Assembly (NCBI GenBank): GCA_946497145.1
Contig: CAMMJA010000001.1
Location: 85,334-140,126 of the forward strand
From: an uncultured Mycoplasmatota bacterium
Lineage (GTDB): Bacteria > Bacillota_I > Bacilli_A > RF39 > UBA660
Reading direction: 5' to 3'
Length of the DNA: 54,793 nt
The translations under genes and the position numbers were made by a program. Below the pieces are notes generated by a model. That model was not told where the DNA came from, did not search any database, and saw only the letters and a list, made by a program, of their open reading frames with translations. Positions within the stretch are counted from its first letter, which is position 1, and each line of letters begins with the position of its first letter. Below, one piece after another: positions 6,526 to 14,762 of the stretch.

Positions 6526-9015
6526 ATGGGCATATTTAGAAGTATATTTGATCATGAGTATAAAGAATTAAAAAGATTTGGAGCAATCGCGGATCAAATC
6601 GATGCGTTGGATGAAACGATGCAAAAATTGAGTGATGCGGATTTACAACATAAAACAATAGAATTTAAAGAACGTTTGGCAAATGGTGCGACGTTAGATG
6701 ATATTTTAGTTGAGGCGTATGCTGTAGCAAGAGAGGCGGCTTTTCGTGTCATTGGAGAAAAACCATTTTATGTTCAGTTGTTAGGTGCTATTGCCATTCA
6801 TTATGGAAATATTGCGGAAATGAAAACTGGTGAAGGAAAAACTTTAACAAGTGTGTTACCTGCATATTTAAATGCCTTGACTGGAGAAGGGGTTCACATT
6901 GTTACGGTTAACGAATACCTAGCCGGTCGTGATGCAGAATGGATGGGTGGTATTCACCGTTTTCTTGGTTTGACAGTCGGTTTTAATCAAAGAGAATTAA
7001 GTCCAAAAGAAAAACAAGAACAGTATAATTGTGATATTTTATATACGACCAACAACGAAGTGGGATTTGACTATTTAAGAGATAATATGGTAGTAAGAAA
7101 AGAAAATCGTGTACAACGTGGTTTGAACTTTGCGATTATCGATGAAGTGGATTCGGTTTTGATCGATGAAGCAAGAACGCCATTAATTATTTCTGGTGGA
7201 CAAATGCAAAGTGCCAATCTTTATATTGATGCCGATCGTTTTGTCAAGTCATTAAAAGAAGAAGATGATTATATTTATGATGAAAAAACCAAAAGCGTCA
7301 ATCTAACAGAAGAAGGAACGAAAAAGGCAGAGAAAACATTCCATGTGGATAATCTTTACGATGTCAATCAGACAACCTTAGTTCATTATATTAATCAAGC
7401 GTTGAAGGCCAATTATTCTATGAAGTTAGATGTCGATTATGTCGTCCAAGATGGTGAAGTTGTGATTGTCGATCAATTCACCGGACGTTTGATGAAAGGA
7501 CGTGCATTTAGTGATGGACTTCATCAAGCAATCGAAGCCAAAGAAGGCGTAAAGATCAATCAAGAAACGAAAACACTTGCGACAATTACTTTCCAAAATT
7601 TATTTAGAATGTATAAGAAATTGTCTGGTATGACTGGTACTGCAAAAACAGAAGAAGAAGAATTTAGAAATATTTACAATATGTATGTTATTACAATACC
7701 AACCAATAAAGAGGTAATTCGTATTGATGCACCTGATTTGGTTTATGCAACGAAAGAGGCAAAGTATAAGGCGATTATTAAAGAGATTAAGGAACGTTAT
7801 AAAAAAGGACAACCAGTGTTGGTTGGTACGATTGCAATTGAAACCAGTGAATTAATTAGTCAATTGTTAAAAAAAGAAAAGATTCCTCATGAAGTATTGA
7901 ATGCTAAAAACCATGCACGTGAGGCCGAAATTATTTCTAAAATCGGACAACATAAATCAGTTACCATTGCTACCAATATGGCTGGACGTGGAACGGATAT
8001 TAAATTGTCAGATGAAATTCGTAACCTTGGTGGTTTGTGTGTAATTGGTACTGAACGTCATGAATCAAGACGTATCGATAATCAGTTGCGTGGTCGTTCT
8101 GGACGTCAAGGAGATCCTGGTTTTACACAATTCTATGTATCGATGGAAGATGAGTTGATGGTTCGCTTTGGTTCTGATCGTATTCGTGGTATGATGCAAT
8201 CACTTGGCTTTGGAGACAATGCCATTCAAAGCAAAACGTTTACAAGAGCAATCAGCTCTGCACAATCTCGTGTAGAAGGAAACAACTTTGATATTCGTAA
8301 ACAATTGTTACAATATGATGATGTCATGAATAATCAACGTGAAATCATGTATCAAAGAAGAAATGAAATTTTGGATAGTGAATCAATTCATGATACGGTG
8401 TTAAGTACGCTTCATAATCACGTGGAGGATTTAGTTAAATCACATCTTTTCCCTGAAGGACATTTAACAGAAGATGATATCAGAGAAATTACAGAATTTA
8501 CCAATGAAAACTTATTAAAAAATGACATCAAACAAGAAGAAATTACTGGTAAAAATGAAGAAGAAATGATTTCCTATATTTATGAAAAAGTTGTAGCAGA
8601 ATATGAGAATAAGATTAAAGAACTCCCAAAAGAAGTTGTGGATGAATTTGAAAAGGCCTTAAGTTTAAGAGTGATCGATAACCACTGGATGGAACACATC
8701 AATACTATGGCGCATTTAAGAGAAGGAATTCACTTGAGAAGTTATGGTCAAGAAGATCCGTTGCGTGCTTATACGATGGAGGGTTTTGAACTATTTGATA
8801 ATATGTTACAAAGAATCGACAAAGATATCACGATGTTCTTGTTGAAAGCAGAAGTTCGTCAAAATATTGAACGAAAAGAAACTGTAAAAAATAAAGTAAC
8901 CAATGAAAGTAGTGAAAAAGCCAAAAGAACGCCAAAGAAATCAACCAAAATTGGGAGAAACGATCCGTGCCCATGCGGCTCAGGTAAGAAGTACAAACAG
9001 TGTTGTGGTAAATAA
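6526..9015 (+). CDS. secA: Preprotein translocase ATPase SecA
   Basis: The motor that pushes unfolded preproteins through SecYEG. The 829 residues fit the family. Visible are Walker A (MKTGEGKT, near residue 105), the DEAD-type box [16 protein letters not shown], the preprotein cross-linking region with the [11 protein letters not shown] turn, the second nucleotide fold ([25 protein letters not shown]), and the C-terminal zinc-binding SEC-C tail [13 protein letters not shown]. The track start at 6493 adds 11 unlikely residues; the ATG at 6526 follows AGAGGAG. In Bacillus secA is followed closely by prfB, but here 3.7 kb of accessory DNA intervenes. Confidence 0.98.
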   Translation: MGIFRSIFDHEYKELKRFGAIADQIDALDETMQKLSDADLQHKTIEFKERLANGATLDDILVEAYAVAREAAFRVIGEKPFYVQLLGAIAIHYGNIAEMKTGEGKTLTSVLPAYLNALTGEGVHIVTVNEYLAGRDAEWMGGIHRFLGLTVGFNQRELSPKEKQEQYNCDILYTTNNEVGFDYLRDNMVVRKENRVQRGLNFAIIDEVDSVLIDEARTPLIISGGQMQSANLYIDADRFVKSLKEEDDYIYDEKTKSVNLTEEGTKKAEKTFHVDNLYDVNQTTLVHYINQALKANYSMKLDVDYVVQDGEVVIVDQFTGRLMKGRAFSDGLHQAIEAKEGVKINQETKTLATITFQNLFRMYKKLSGMTGTAKTEEEEFRNIYNMYVITIPTNKEVIRIDAPDLVYATKEAKYKAIIKEIKERYKKGQPVLVGTIAIETSELISQLLKKEKIPHEVLNAKNHAREAEIISKIGQHKSVTIATNMAGRGTDIKLSDEIRNLGGLCVIGTERHESRRIDNQLRGRSGRQGDPGFTQFYVSMEDELMVRFGSDRIRGMMQSLGFGDNAIQSKTFTRAISSAQSRVEGNNFDIRKQLLQYDDVMNNQREIMYQRRNEILDSESIHDTVLSTLHNHVEDLVKSHLFPEGHLTEDDIREITEFTNENLLKNDIKQEEITGKNEEEMISYIYEKVVAEYENKIKELPKEVVDEFEKALSLRVIDNHWMEHINTMAHLREGIHLRSYGQEDPLRAYTMEGFELFDNMLQRIDKDITMFLLKAEVRQNIERKETVKNKVTNESSEKAKRTPKKSTKIGRNDPCPCGSGKKYKQCCGK

Positions 9016-9034
9016 CTTATTTTATAAGGGTTTG

Positions 9035-9071
9035 TGAGATTTTGAAAACGAAAAAAACGGCAAAAATCTCA
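9035..9071. repeat. Inverted repeat downstream of secA
   Basis: TGAGATTTTG and CAAAAATCTCA are complementary apart from one bulged base, separated by about 16 bases. It could serve as a weak secA terminator, or it may belong to the attachment region of the decayed element that follows. Confidence 0.4.
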
Positions 9072-9083
9072 AAAAAATAGCAG

Positions 9084-9187
9084 AATGTTTGCAAAATGTT
9101 TGCAAAAAATATAATTGTTTGCAAACAAGTGCTGTAATTCCTTATAAATAAAGGGTTTTATCTGCATAAATAAATTGCAAACAAATT
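9084..9187. repeat. TTTGCAAA repeat cluster before the integrase remnant
   Basis: Three copies of TGTTTGCAAA occur within about 45 bases (roughly 9085-9127), and a further inverted TTGCAAACAAA follows near 9175. TTTGCAAA is itself palindromic. Repeats of this kind beside a tyrosine integrase gene fit arm-type integrase sites of an attachment region; the assignment is inference. Confidence 0.5.
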
Positions 9188-9190
9188 GTA

Positions 9191-9214
9191 AAACTAGCAT
9201 TCAGCTAGTTTTTT
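9191..9214 (+). terminator. Rho-independent terminator before the integrase remnant
   Basis: AACTAGC and GCTAGTT form a 7-bp stem around ATTCA, followed by a short T run. Confidence 0.7.
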
Positions 9215-9246
9215 AGTCCTCCAAAAAAGTAAGAAGGAGGAAATTT

Positions 9247-9505
9247 ATGGCACAAGTTAATGTAACAAAAAGAGAAAATGTGTATCAGTACCAATTTGAA
9301 ATTACAAAAGTTGAAGGTAAGAGGAAGTTTTGCTATTACTAGTTTAAGAAACGGATGTGAAATAAAAGATATTTCAGAAGTATTGAGACATAAAAGAATA
9401 GAAACTACCGAGAAATATTATATTTCTAGCACAATGAAAGATAAAATGAATTTTATTATTGGTTTGGACAAAAACCATAATGATATTATGATGTGTCATT
9501 GTTGA
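9247..9505 (+). pseudogene. Tyrosine recombinase/integrase with large internal deletion
   Basis: The ATG at 9247 has a strong AAGGAGG site and starts MAQVNVTKRENVYQYQFEI, typical of the N-terminal arm-binding domain of phage/ICE integrases. After about 25 codons the frame changes near 9325. The other frame carries the C-terminal end of the catalytic domain: SLRNGCEIKDISEVLRHKR, then TTEKYY, matching the box around the conserved His and the nucleophile Tyr. The core catalytic domain between them is gone, so no recombinase can be made. The track ORF 9278-9505 represents only the C-terminal piece. This marks an old integration next to secA. Confidence 0.8.
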
Positions 9506-9527
9506 AATAAACTAATAATGGTATAAT
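9499..9527 (+). promoter_or_regulatory. Promoter of the RhuM-like/Doc operon
   Basis: TTGTTG, a 17-base spacer and TATAAT preceded by TGG (extended -10), ending about 24 bases before the ATG at 9552. It overlaps the end of the integrase remnant. Confidence 0.6.
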
Positions 9528-9551
9528 AATTATTTGATTAAGGAGGTAAAG

Positions 9552-10574
9552 ATGGTAAAAGATTTAACAAATTCTGTTATTGATCGTCAAAACATATTAA
9601 ATAATGATATGGCGATAGAAGAAATTAAAAAAAATATTTCCGTTCCGGGAATTGTAATAGATGATAAAATTTATTTTACTGTGGAATATGTTGCTTCTTT
9701 CTATGAAGTGGATCCGAGAACAATTAGGAGATATATTGAAAATAACAGTAAGGAATTTAATGAAAATGGATATGAGGTATTAACTGGACAGAGATTAAAA
9801 AACTTTTTTAAAAAAATTGAGAATTCTGGTAAGGACATTAATGTCCTTACCAAGGAAAAGGTTACAAGATTATCTGTTTTTGATTTTAGAGCATTCCTAA
9901 ATGTGGGAATGTTATTATCTGAAAGTGAAAGAGCAAAAGAAGTTAGAAAATTAATTTTAGATATAGTTATAGATTTGATTAATAAAAAAACTGGTGGTGG
10001 AACGAAATATATTAATCAAAGAGATGAAGATTATTTAGAATCATGGTATTGCGAAGAAAATTATAGAAAATTATTCACGGATGCATTACGTGATTATGTT
10101 GTAGAAGGAAAATATAAGTATGCTAGATATACTGATAAAATATATGAAAGTATTTTTAAAGAAAATACAAAAGAATATAAGACAATACTTAATTTAAATG
10201 CAAAAGATAAAGTTAGAGATACTTTCTATTCTGAAGTTTTGGATTTAATATCATCGTATGAAGGAGGATTTTCAGAAATATTAAAGAACGAATATTTAAA
10301 AAAAGGTGCAAGATTAGAATATTATGAAGTTGATAAGTTATTTGATGTATTTTCAGAACAAAAATTATATGAACCTTTAAAAAATAAAGCAAGAAATAAA
10401 ATGGCTAGTAGAGATTTAGCATTTCGTGATGCTCTACACTTAAGGTTAACTGAATATATTAGTCCGTTAGATAAAACTGAATTTGAAAGATTTTTAGGAT
10501 TGAAAAGTCAAGAATTACTAGAACGTATGAAAGATTCAGAAGAAGTTTTTAAGAGGTTAAAAGAGCGTGAATAA
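9552..10574 (+). CDS. RhuM/antirepressor-like DNA-binding protein paired with Doc toxin
   Basis: A 340-aa protein whose family I recognise only loosely. Residues about 35-95 look like a helix-turn-helix module (YFTVEYVASFYEVDPRTIRR). Then RLSVFDFRAFLNVGMLLSES and a charged helix resemble the core of RhuM and phage antirepressor-type proteins. The C-terminal half is helical and charged with no motif I can name. No signal peptide or membrane segment is seen. The ATG at 9552 follows AAGGAGG; the TTG at 9534 is rejected. It overlaps the Doc gene by 8 bases, which suggests a coupled regulator/antitoxin. A 26-bp palindrome lies within the coding sequence. It is AT-rich, in a decayed mobile region, so probably horizontally acquired. 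Confidence 0.6.
   Translation: MVKDLTNSVIDRQNILNNDMAIEEIKKNISVPGIVIDDKIYFTVEYVASFYEVDPRTIRRYIENNSKEFNENGYEVLTGQRLKNFFKKIENSGKDINVLTKEKVTRLSVFDFRAFLNVGMLLSESERAKEVRKLILDIVIDLINKKTGGGTKYINQRDEDYLESWYCEENYRKLFTDALRDYVVEGKYKYARYTDKIYESIFKENTKEYKTILNLNAKDKVRDTFYSEVLDLISSYEGGFSEILKNEYLKKGARLEYYEVDKLFDVFSEQKLYEPLKNKARNKMASRDLAFRDALHLRLTEYISPLDKTEFERFLGLKSQELLERMKDSEEVFKRLKERE
9827..9852. repeat. 26-bp perfect palindrome inside the RhuM-like gene
   Basis: TGGTAAGGACATT and its reverse complement AATGTCCTTACCA abut with no spacer. It encodes the residues GKDINVLTK between the putative helix-turn-helix part and the RhuM-like part. It could be an operator, a cruciform or a recombination site, or only chance with codon constraints. 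Confidence 0.8.
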
Positions 10575-11025
10575 AAGAATAATATATATACCTGAAGAAT
10601 TGATCGAACAAATCCACTCTAATACAATTGATGTTAGTGGAGGTGGAGATAAAGGAATTCTAGATATAGGAAGGATTAAATCTGTATTAGTTCATATTCA
10701 AAATGATGATTACTATCCTTATTTTGTAGATAAAATAACACATCTTTTCTTTTTTGTTTGTAAATTTCATGCTTTTGTGGATGGAAATAAAAGATTAGCT
10801 ATAACATTATCAGCTCAATTTTTAATTTTAAATGGCTATGGATTGATATGTGGAAAATTTATTGAAGAAATGGAAAATATAAGTTACCATGTTGCAGCAA
10901 ATAATATAGATAAGGATTTGTTGCATGAGATATTGGAAAGCTTTCTTAATGGAAATTATGATTCGGAAGAGATAAAGCTAAAAATATATGAAGCAATAAC
11001 CAATAAGGGATTAGTTGAAGTATAA
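10567..11025 (+). CDS. doc: Doc/Fic-family toxin (death-on-curing type)
   Basis: A 152-aa Fic-fold protein with the catalytic motif HAFVDGNKR starting at His68, which fits the Doc/Fic consensus HxFx[D/E]GN[K/R]. Doc proteins are kinases that phosphorylate EF-Tu and stop translation; other Fic proteins AMPylate targets. The Asp at the acidic position is the Doc-like choice. The GTG start at 10567 lies inside the end of the upstream gene (8-base overlap) after AGAGG. The usual small Phd antitoxin is absent and no inhibitory [S/T]xxxE[G/N] motif was recognised, so the 340-aa upstream protein is the obvious candidate for neutralisation. Confidence 0.82.
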   Translation: MNKRIIYIPEELIEQIHSNTIDVSGGGDKGILDIGRIKSVLVHIQNDDYYPYFVDKITHLFFFVCKFHAFVDGNKRLAITLSAQFLILNGYGLICGKFIEEMENISYHVAANNIDKDLLHEILESFLNGNYDSEEIKLKIYEAITNKGLVEV

Positions 11026-11075
11026 TGATATTTGTGCATTTTATAAAATAAGAAAATATGCGATACTTATATTAA

Positions 11076-11313
11076 GTGAACGTATGTGGACAATGTTCTC
11101 AATAACAGATGGCTGATTTATATGATACAACTAAATAAAATATTAGTTCACATATTAAAAATATCTTTGATGAAGAAGAATTAGTTTAGAACTGAACTGT
11201 TAAGGAATTCTTGACAGTTCAAAAGAAGGAAATCGAAAAGTTAAATACTTGGTAAATCGCTCATTACGAAGTATTAGAAGGAAAAGAGAAAAGGAATCCA
11301 TTGATAAATATTG
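11076..11313 (+). pseudogene. Decayed RhuM-family gene fragment
   Basis: Translation through stops gives QMADLYDTTK (stop) NISSHIKNIFDEEELV (stops) TVKEFLTVQ, then after a frame change EGNRKVKYL. This matches the conserved start of RhuM-type proteins (QxxMAELF...ttk.NIs.HikniF.EgEL...v.kefl.v..EGnR.vk). The in-frame TAA after TTK replaces what is normally Gln. Several stops and a frameshift show it is dead. It lies just after the Doc gene. The rest of the 11026-11447 gap has no readable gene. Confidence 0.65.
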
Positions 11314-11447
11314 TCAGCATGAATAAAATTAAGTATAATAAAAATGTAATAACGAATCATCAAATAGTATGCTTTTAGATGGCTATTACATAATATAATA
11401 ATAAATACCATTTCAAAATAAATGGTTAAAATAAAAAAGGAGAACAA

Positions 11448-11918
11448 ATGAAAAAGATTGTATGTGGATTGATTGTACTTGGTGGAATGACTTTATTGTT
11501 GAGTGGTTGCGGAAAAGAAACCGCACAAACGATGACTTGTACACTTACCCAAAAGGATGTTGTGAATCAGTATGAATTAGATGCAACTTATGTCGTAAAT
11601 TATAAAAACGATTTGGTTACAGATGTAGAAACAACTGAAATTGTCACATCAGATGATACCACTGTGTTAGATAGTTTTGAGCAACAATTAAAACAAATTT
11701 ATCAAGCCATGCAAGATAACTACGGAGGATACGATATCAACATTCAAAACGATGGACAAAAAGTAACATCCATTGTAAAAATTGACTACTAAAAACTAAA
11801 TTTCGATCAGTTGATTGAAGATAATTCTGCAATGAAGAACTATGTAAACGATAACAATCAATTGACGCTAGAGGGAATCAAAACGATGTATCAATCACAA
11901 GGAATTAGTTGCGAATAA
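11448..11918 (+). pseudogene. YehR-like (DUF1307-type) lipoprotein gene split by an in-frame stop
   Basis: The ORF to 11792 encodes a 114-aa lipoprotein with a signal peptide and lipobox LLLSGC (Cys21), and an exported domain with acidic repeats such as YKNDLVTDVETTE. After the TAA at 11790-11792 the same frame continues KLNFDQLIEDNSAMKNYVND to a second stop at 11916-11918, ending MYQSQGISCE. Small lipoproteins of this type are about 150 aa, so the full gene was probably 156 codons and the TAA a recent nonsense mutation. A shorter functional lipoprotein, or a sequencing error, remain possible. AAGGAG precedes the ATG. Confidence 0.72.
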
Positions 11919-11943
11919 AAAAATTGACATTGTCAATTTTTTT
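11917..11943. terminator. Bidirectional terminator
   Basis: AAAAATTGAC and GTCAATTTTT form a stem around ATT, with A and T runs on both sides. It lies between the convergent lipoprotein gene and the GDPD-like gene and overlaps both ends. Confidence 0.85.
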
Positions 11944-12649
11944 CGTTTTCAGTATTGAGGGTTCGATAAATAATCTCTGGATATTCCCCAATGATACGTA
12001 TTTCATTAATGATGGTCTCATCTAATAAGTTTTTGGCCTTTAATTCGTCAAACAAGATTTCGATGTATTGTAAATCAGACCAGTTATTTAAATCGACTAA
12101 CAACTGTTTATTTTTGGCGTGCTGTTCGGCGAGAATAGGCGCGTTCAGCAATTGAGTAGAAAAAACATAGAAATCTACATCAATATAACTGTTGGGCAAG
12201 ACGATATAACCAATCGGATAATCAATATCGTATGTTTTGAGATTGCTTAGAACATTCTGATTTTCACTACATAAATGAAAGTCCAGAGTTGAATAATGAC
12301 TAAGAATTTGTAATACTTGATCTAAGTAAGATTTAATTCTCTCGTATTCCAAAATATTGAAATTAAGTAGAATATTGATATAAATTTGTTTCGCAATACC
12401 ATTTGTTACAAGCTGTTTTAAAAATTCTTCCAGAGAAACAATTGCTACCTGATCGATTTGTTCTAATGTCTGATCTTCCACGTTAATCAGGTCTTTATAG
12501 TCGTTGTTGACGAAATCGAAGATAATAATTTTATTATCTCTTGTTCTTGCAATATTAATGAAAAAACCCTCGACGTATTCTCTATCTTTGTTGTTGTTTA
12601 AAAATAAGTTCATGTTGTAAAGATTATTTTTTTTCGCAATTACTTTCAT
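11933..12649 (-). CDS. GDPD-like TIM-barrel protein lacking catalytic residues
   Basis: A soluble 238-aa protein that follows the glycerophosphodiester phosphodiesterase pattern near its N-terminus: EGFFINIARTRDNKIIIFDF aligns with the family motif .IEiDv..TkDg..VvfHD. The metal- and acid-base residues are replaced: E.D becomes F.N, the HD pair becomes DF, and the early HRG is absent. It is therefore unlikely to hydrolyse phosphodiesters and may bind a ligand or partner. The ATG at 12649 after AGGTGA is preferred to the GTG at 12658. It shares a terminator with the lipoprotein gene and diverges from prfB. The family call is moderate. Confidence 0.55.
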   Translation of the reverse strand: MKVIAKKNNLYNMNLFLNNNKDREYVEGFFINIARTRDNKIIIFDFVNNDYKDLINVEDQTLEQIDQVAIVSLEEFLKQLVTNGIAKQIYINILLNFNILEYERIKSYLDQVLQILSHYSTLDFHLCSENQNVLSNLKTYDIDYPIGYIVLPNSYIDVDFYVFSTQLLNAPILAEQHAKNKQLLVDLNNWSDLQYIEILFDELKAKNLLDETIINEIRIIGEYPEIIYRTLNTENEKN

Positions 12650-12712
12650 TGTATTCACCTATAACAATATATGTGAAAGAAAAAAATACGTGTCTTCTTT
12701 ATAAGAAAAACG

Positions 12713-12741
12713 TTGTGAGATAGGAAAAGATCGGTTATAAT
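12713..12741 (+). promoter_or_regulatory. Promoter of prfB
   Basis: TTGTGA, a 17-base spacer and TATAAT, about 30 bases before the GTG start of prfB. Confidence 0.7.
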
Positions 12742-12773
12742 ATTACTAGAAAATAAAAGTGAGGCGACGATAA

Positions 12774-13872
12774 GTGAACCAAAGTGATATCAAAAAATTA
12801 TTACAAAACGATCAAAAAGAAATCCAAGATTTATGGAGGTCACTTTGACGCAGACCAAAAAATAAAAAGAATTGCGCATTTAGAGGAGAAAATGAGTGAT
12901 GCTTCGTTTTGGAACAACAAAGAAGAAGCGGATCAAATCATTAAGGAATTAAGTGAATTAAAAGATTTGGTCGATGGGTTAAAAGAAGTAAAAGAAAAAA
13001 ACTTAGCAGCGTTAGATTTGTGTGAATTGCTAGAAGAAGAAAGCGATGAGGAAATATTGAAATCATTAGAAGACGAAACGATTTCTCTACATGATAAGAT
13101 CCAAAAAATTGGACTTTTGCTTCTTTTAAATAAACCGTATGATAAAAAGAACTGTGTATTAGAAATTCATAGCGGAGCAGGAGGCACAGAGGCGTGTGAT
13201 TGGGCATTGATGCTTTACCGAATGTATTTACGTTGGTGTGAACATCATCATTATAAAGTGGAAGTACTAGATTATCAAGAAGGTGACGAAGCAGGAATTA
13301 AAAGCGCATCATTGCTGATCAAAGGTGAGTATGCTTATGGATATTTAAAATGTGAAAAAGGCGTTCATCGATTGGTACGCTTATCTCCTTTTGATGCGAA
13401 CAATCGAAGACATACTTCTTTTGCTTCCGTTGAAGTAACTCCCGAATTTGAGAATAACGTGTCTATCGAAATTGATGAGTCCGATTTAAAGATAGATGTT
13501 TACAGAGCAAGTGGTGCCGGTGGACAACATGTCAACACGACTGACAGTGCAGTTCGAATTACTCATTTGCCGACTAAAATCGTCGTAACTTGTCAAAATG
13601 AACGCAGTCAGATTCAAAATCGTGAGAAAGCCATGCAATTATTAAAAAATAAACTGCAATTATTAGAAATAGAGAAACAAAATCAAGAATTAGAAAATGT
13701 TAAGGGAGAACAAAAAAACATAGAATTTGGTTCTCAAATTAGAAGTTATGTCATGCATCCTTATTCCTTAGTGAAAGATCATAGAACCAATTATGAAACG
13801 AGTAACGTCACCAAAGTATTAGATGGACAAATTGATCCGTTCATTGAAAGTTGCTTAAAAGGAGGATATTAA
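12774..13872 (+). CDS. prfB: Peptide chain release factor 2, with programmed +1 frameshift
   Basis: Reads UAA and UGA stop codons and triggers release. Frame 1 starts at the GTG at 12774 and runs 24 codons (ending in WRSL) to an in-frame TGA at 12846. A Shine-Dalgarno-like GGAGG lies three bases before CTT TGA C, the classic RF2 slippery site; slipping by +1 continues as DADQKIKRIAHLEEKMSD to 13872, about 365 aa in all. The protein has the SPF tripeptide (RLSPFDANNRR) that reads the stop codon and the GGQ motif (SGAGGQHVNT). The ORF-track protein, with MISKNYYK at its front, is an artefact of reading only the downstream frame. Confidence 0.96.
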
Positions 13873-13873
13873 C

Positions 13874-14761
13874 ATGTGGCCTTTTAATAAAAAAAGATTG
13901 ATTGATGAGAATATTTTAAAACAGATTTATCATAAATCAAGAGTGAAACGTTATGTTCAATTTATCGTGGGGTTGTTTTTAGTAGCCGTTGCCTTCAATT
14001 TATTTTTATCGCCTAACAATTTGGTAGCTGGTGGAGTCAGTGGAGTCGCCATCATTATTAAGCACATTTTTGGGCTAGATCCTTCTATCTTTATTTTTGC
14101 TTCTTCGATCGTACTTTTAATTTTTAGTTACTTTTTATTAGGAAAAGAAAAAACAATGGGCTCAGTTCTTGGTTCTCTACTGTTTCCGTTATTTGTAAAA
14201 CTTACGACCAATATTGATGTATATTTAGATATTGACAACTCACAGTTGTTGCTTGCAGCCATTTTCGGAGGAGTGTTACAGGGCTTTGGAATTGGCTTGA
14301 TTTTTAAAGCCGGATTTACGACAGGTGGAACAGATATTATTAATCAAATTATCTCAAAATATGCAAAAGTTAGCATCGGAAAAAGTATGTTGATGAGTGA
14401 TGGTTTGATTGTATTAAGTGGAATTTTCGTATTTGGTCCGACGAAGCTAATGTATGCATTGATTGTACTATATATTATTACCGTTATGACAGATAAAGTA
14501 ATACTCGGTATCTCTGATAGTAAAGCATTCTATATTATTACAGAGGAAGAAGATAAGGTAAAAGAATTTGTGTTGAAGTATTTGAACCATGGAGTTACCA
14601 TTTTTCAAGCCAAAGGTGGCTATACTAAAGAAAGACAGAATGTATTGCTTTGTGTCGTGCCAACCAAAGAGTACTTTAAATTAAAAGAAGGAATTCATCA
14701 AATCGATCCTGAATCCTTCTTTGTTGTAACAGATGCATACGAAGTGTTTGGAGGAGAATGA
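13874..14761 (+). CDS. yitT: YitT family membrane protein (first copy)
   Basis: An integral membrane protein of 295 aa. It has about five or six membrane segments in the DUF161 part (residues 30-210; GGVSGVAIIIKHIFG, GGTDIINQI) and a cytoplasmic DUF2179 domain at the end (HGVTIFQAKGGYTKERQ, VVPTKEYFKL). The family's substrate is not settled. It starts 2 bases after prfB after GGAGGATATTAAC, so it is cotranscribed, and it is followed immediately by a paralogue. Confidence 0.88.
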   Translation: MWPFNKKRLIDENILKQIYHKSRVKRYVQFIVGLFLVAVAFNLFLSPNNLVAGGVSGVAIIIKHIFGLDPSIFIFASSIVLLIFSYFLLGKEKTMGSVLGSLLFPLFVKLTTNIDVYLDIDNSQLLLAAIFGGVLQGFGIGLIFKAGFTTGGTDIINQIISKYAKVSIGKSMLMSDGLIVLSGIFVFGPTKLMYALIVLYIITVMTDKVILGISDSKAFYIITEEEDKVKEFVLKYLNHGVTIFQAKGGYTKERQNVLLCVVPTKEYFKLKEGIHQIDPESFFVVTDAYEVFGGE

Positions 14762-14762
14762 T

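Noticed and set aside
11026-11075. A separate small gene directly after the Doc toxin
   Set aside because: Only short broken reading frames with no ribosome site; most likely part of the decayed RhuM region.
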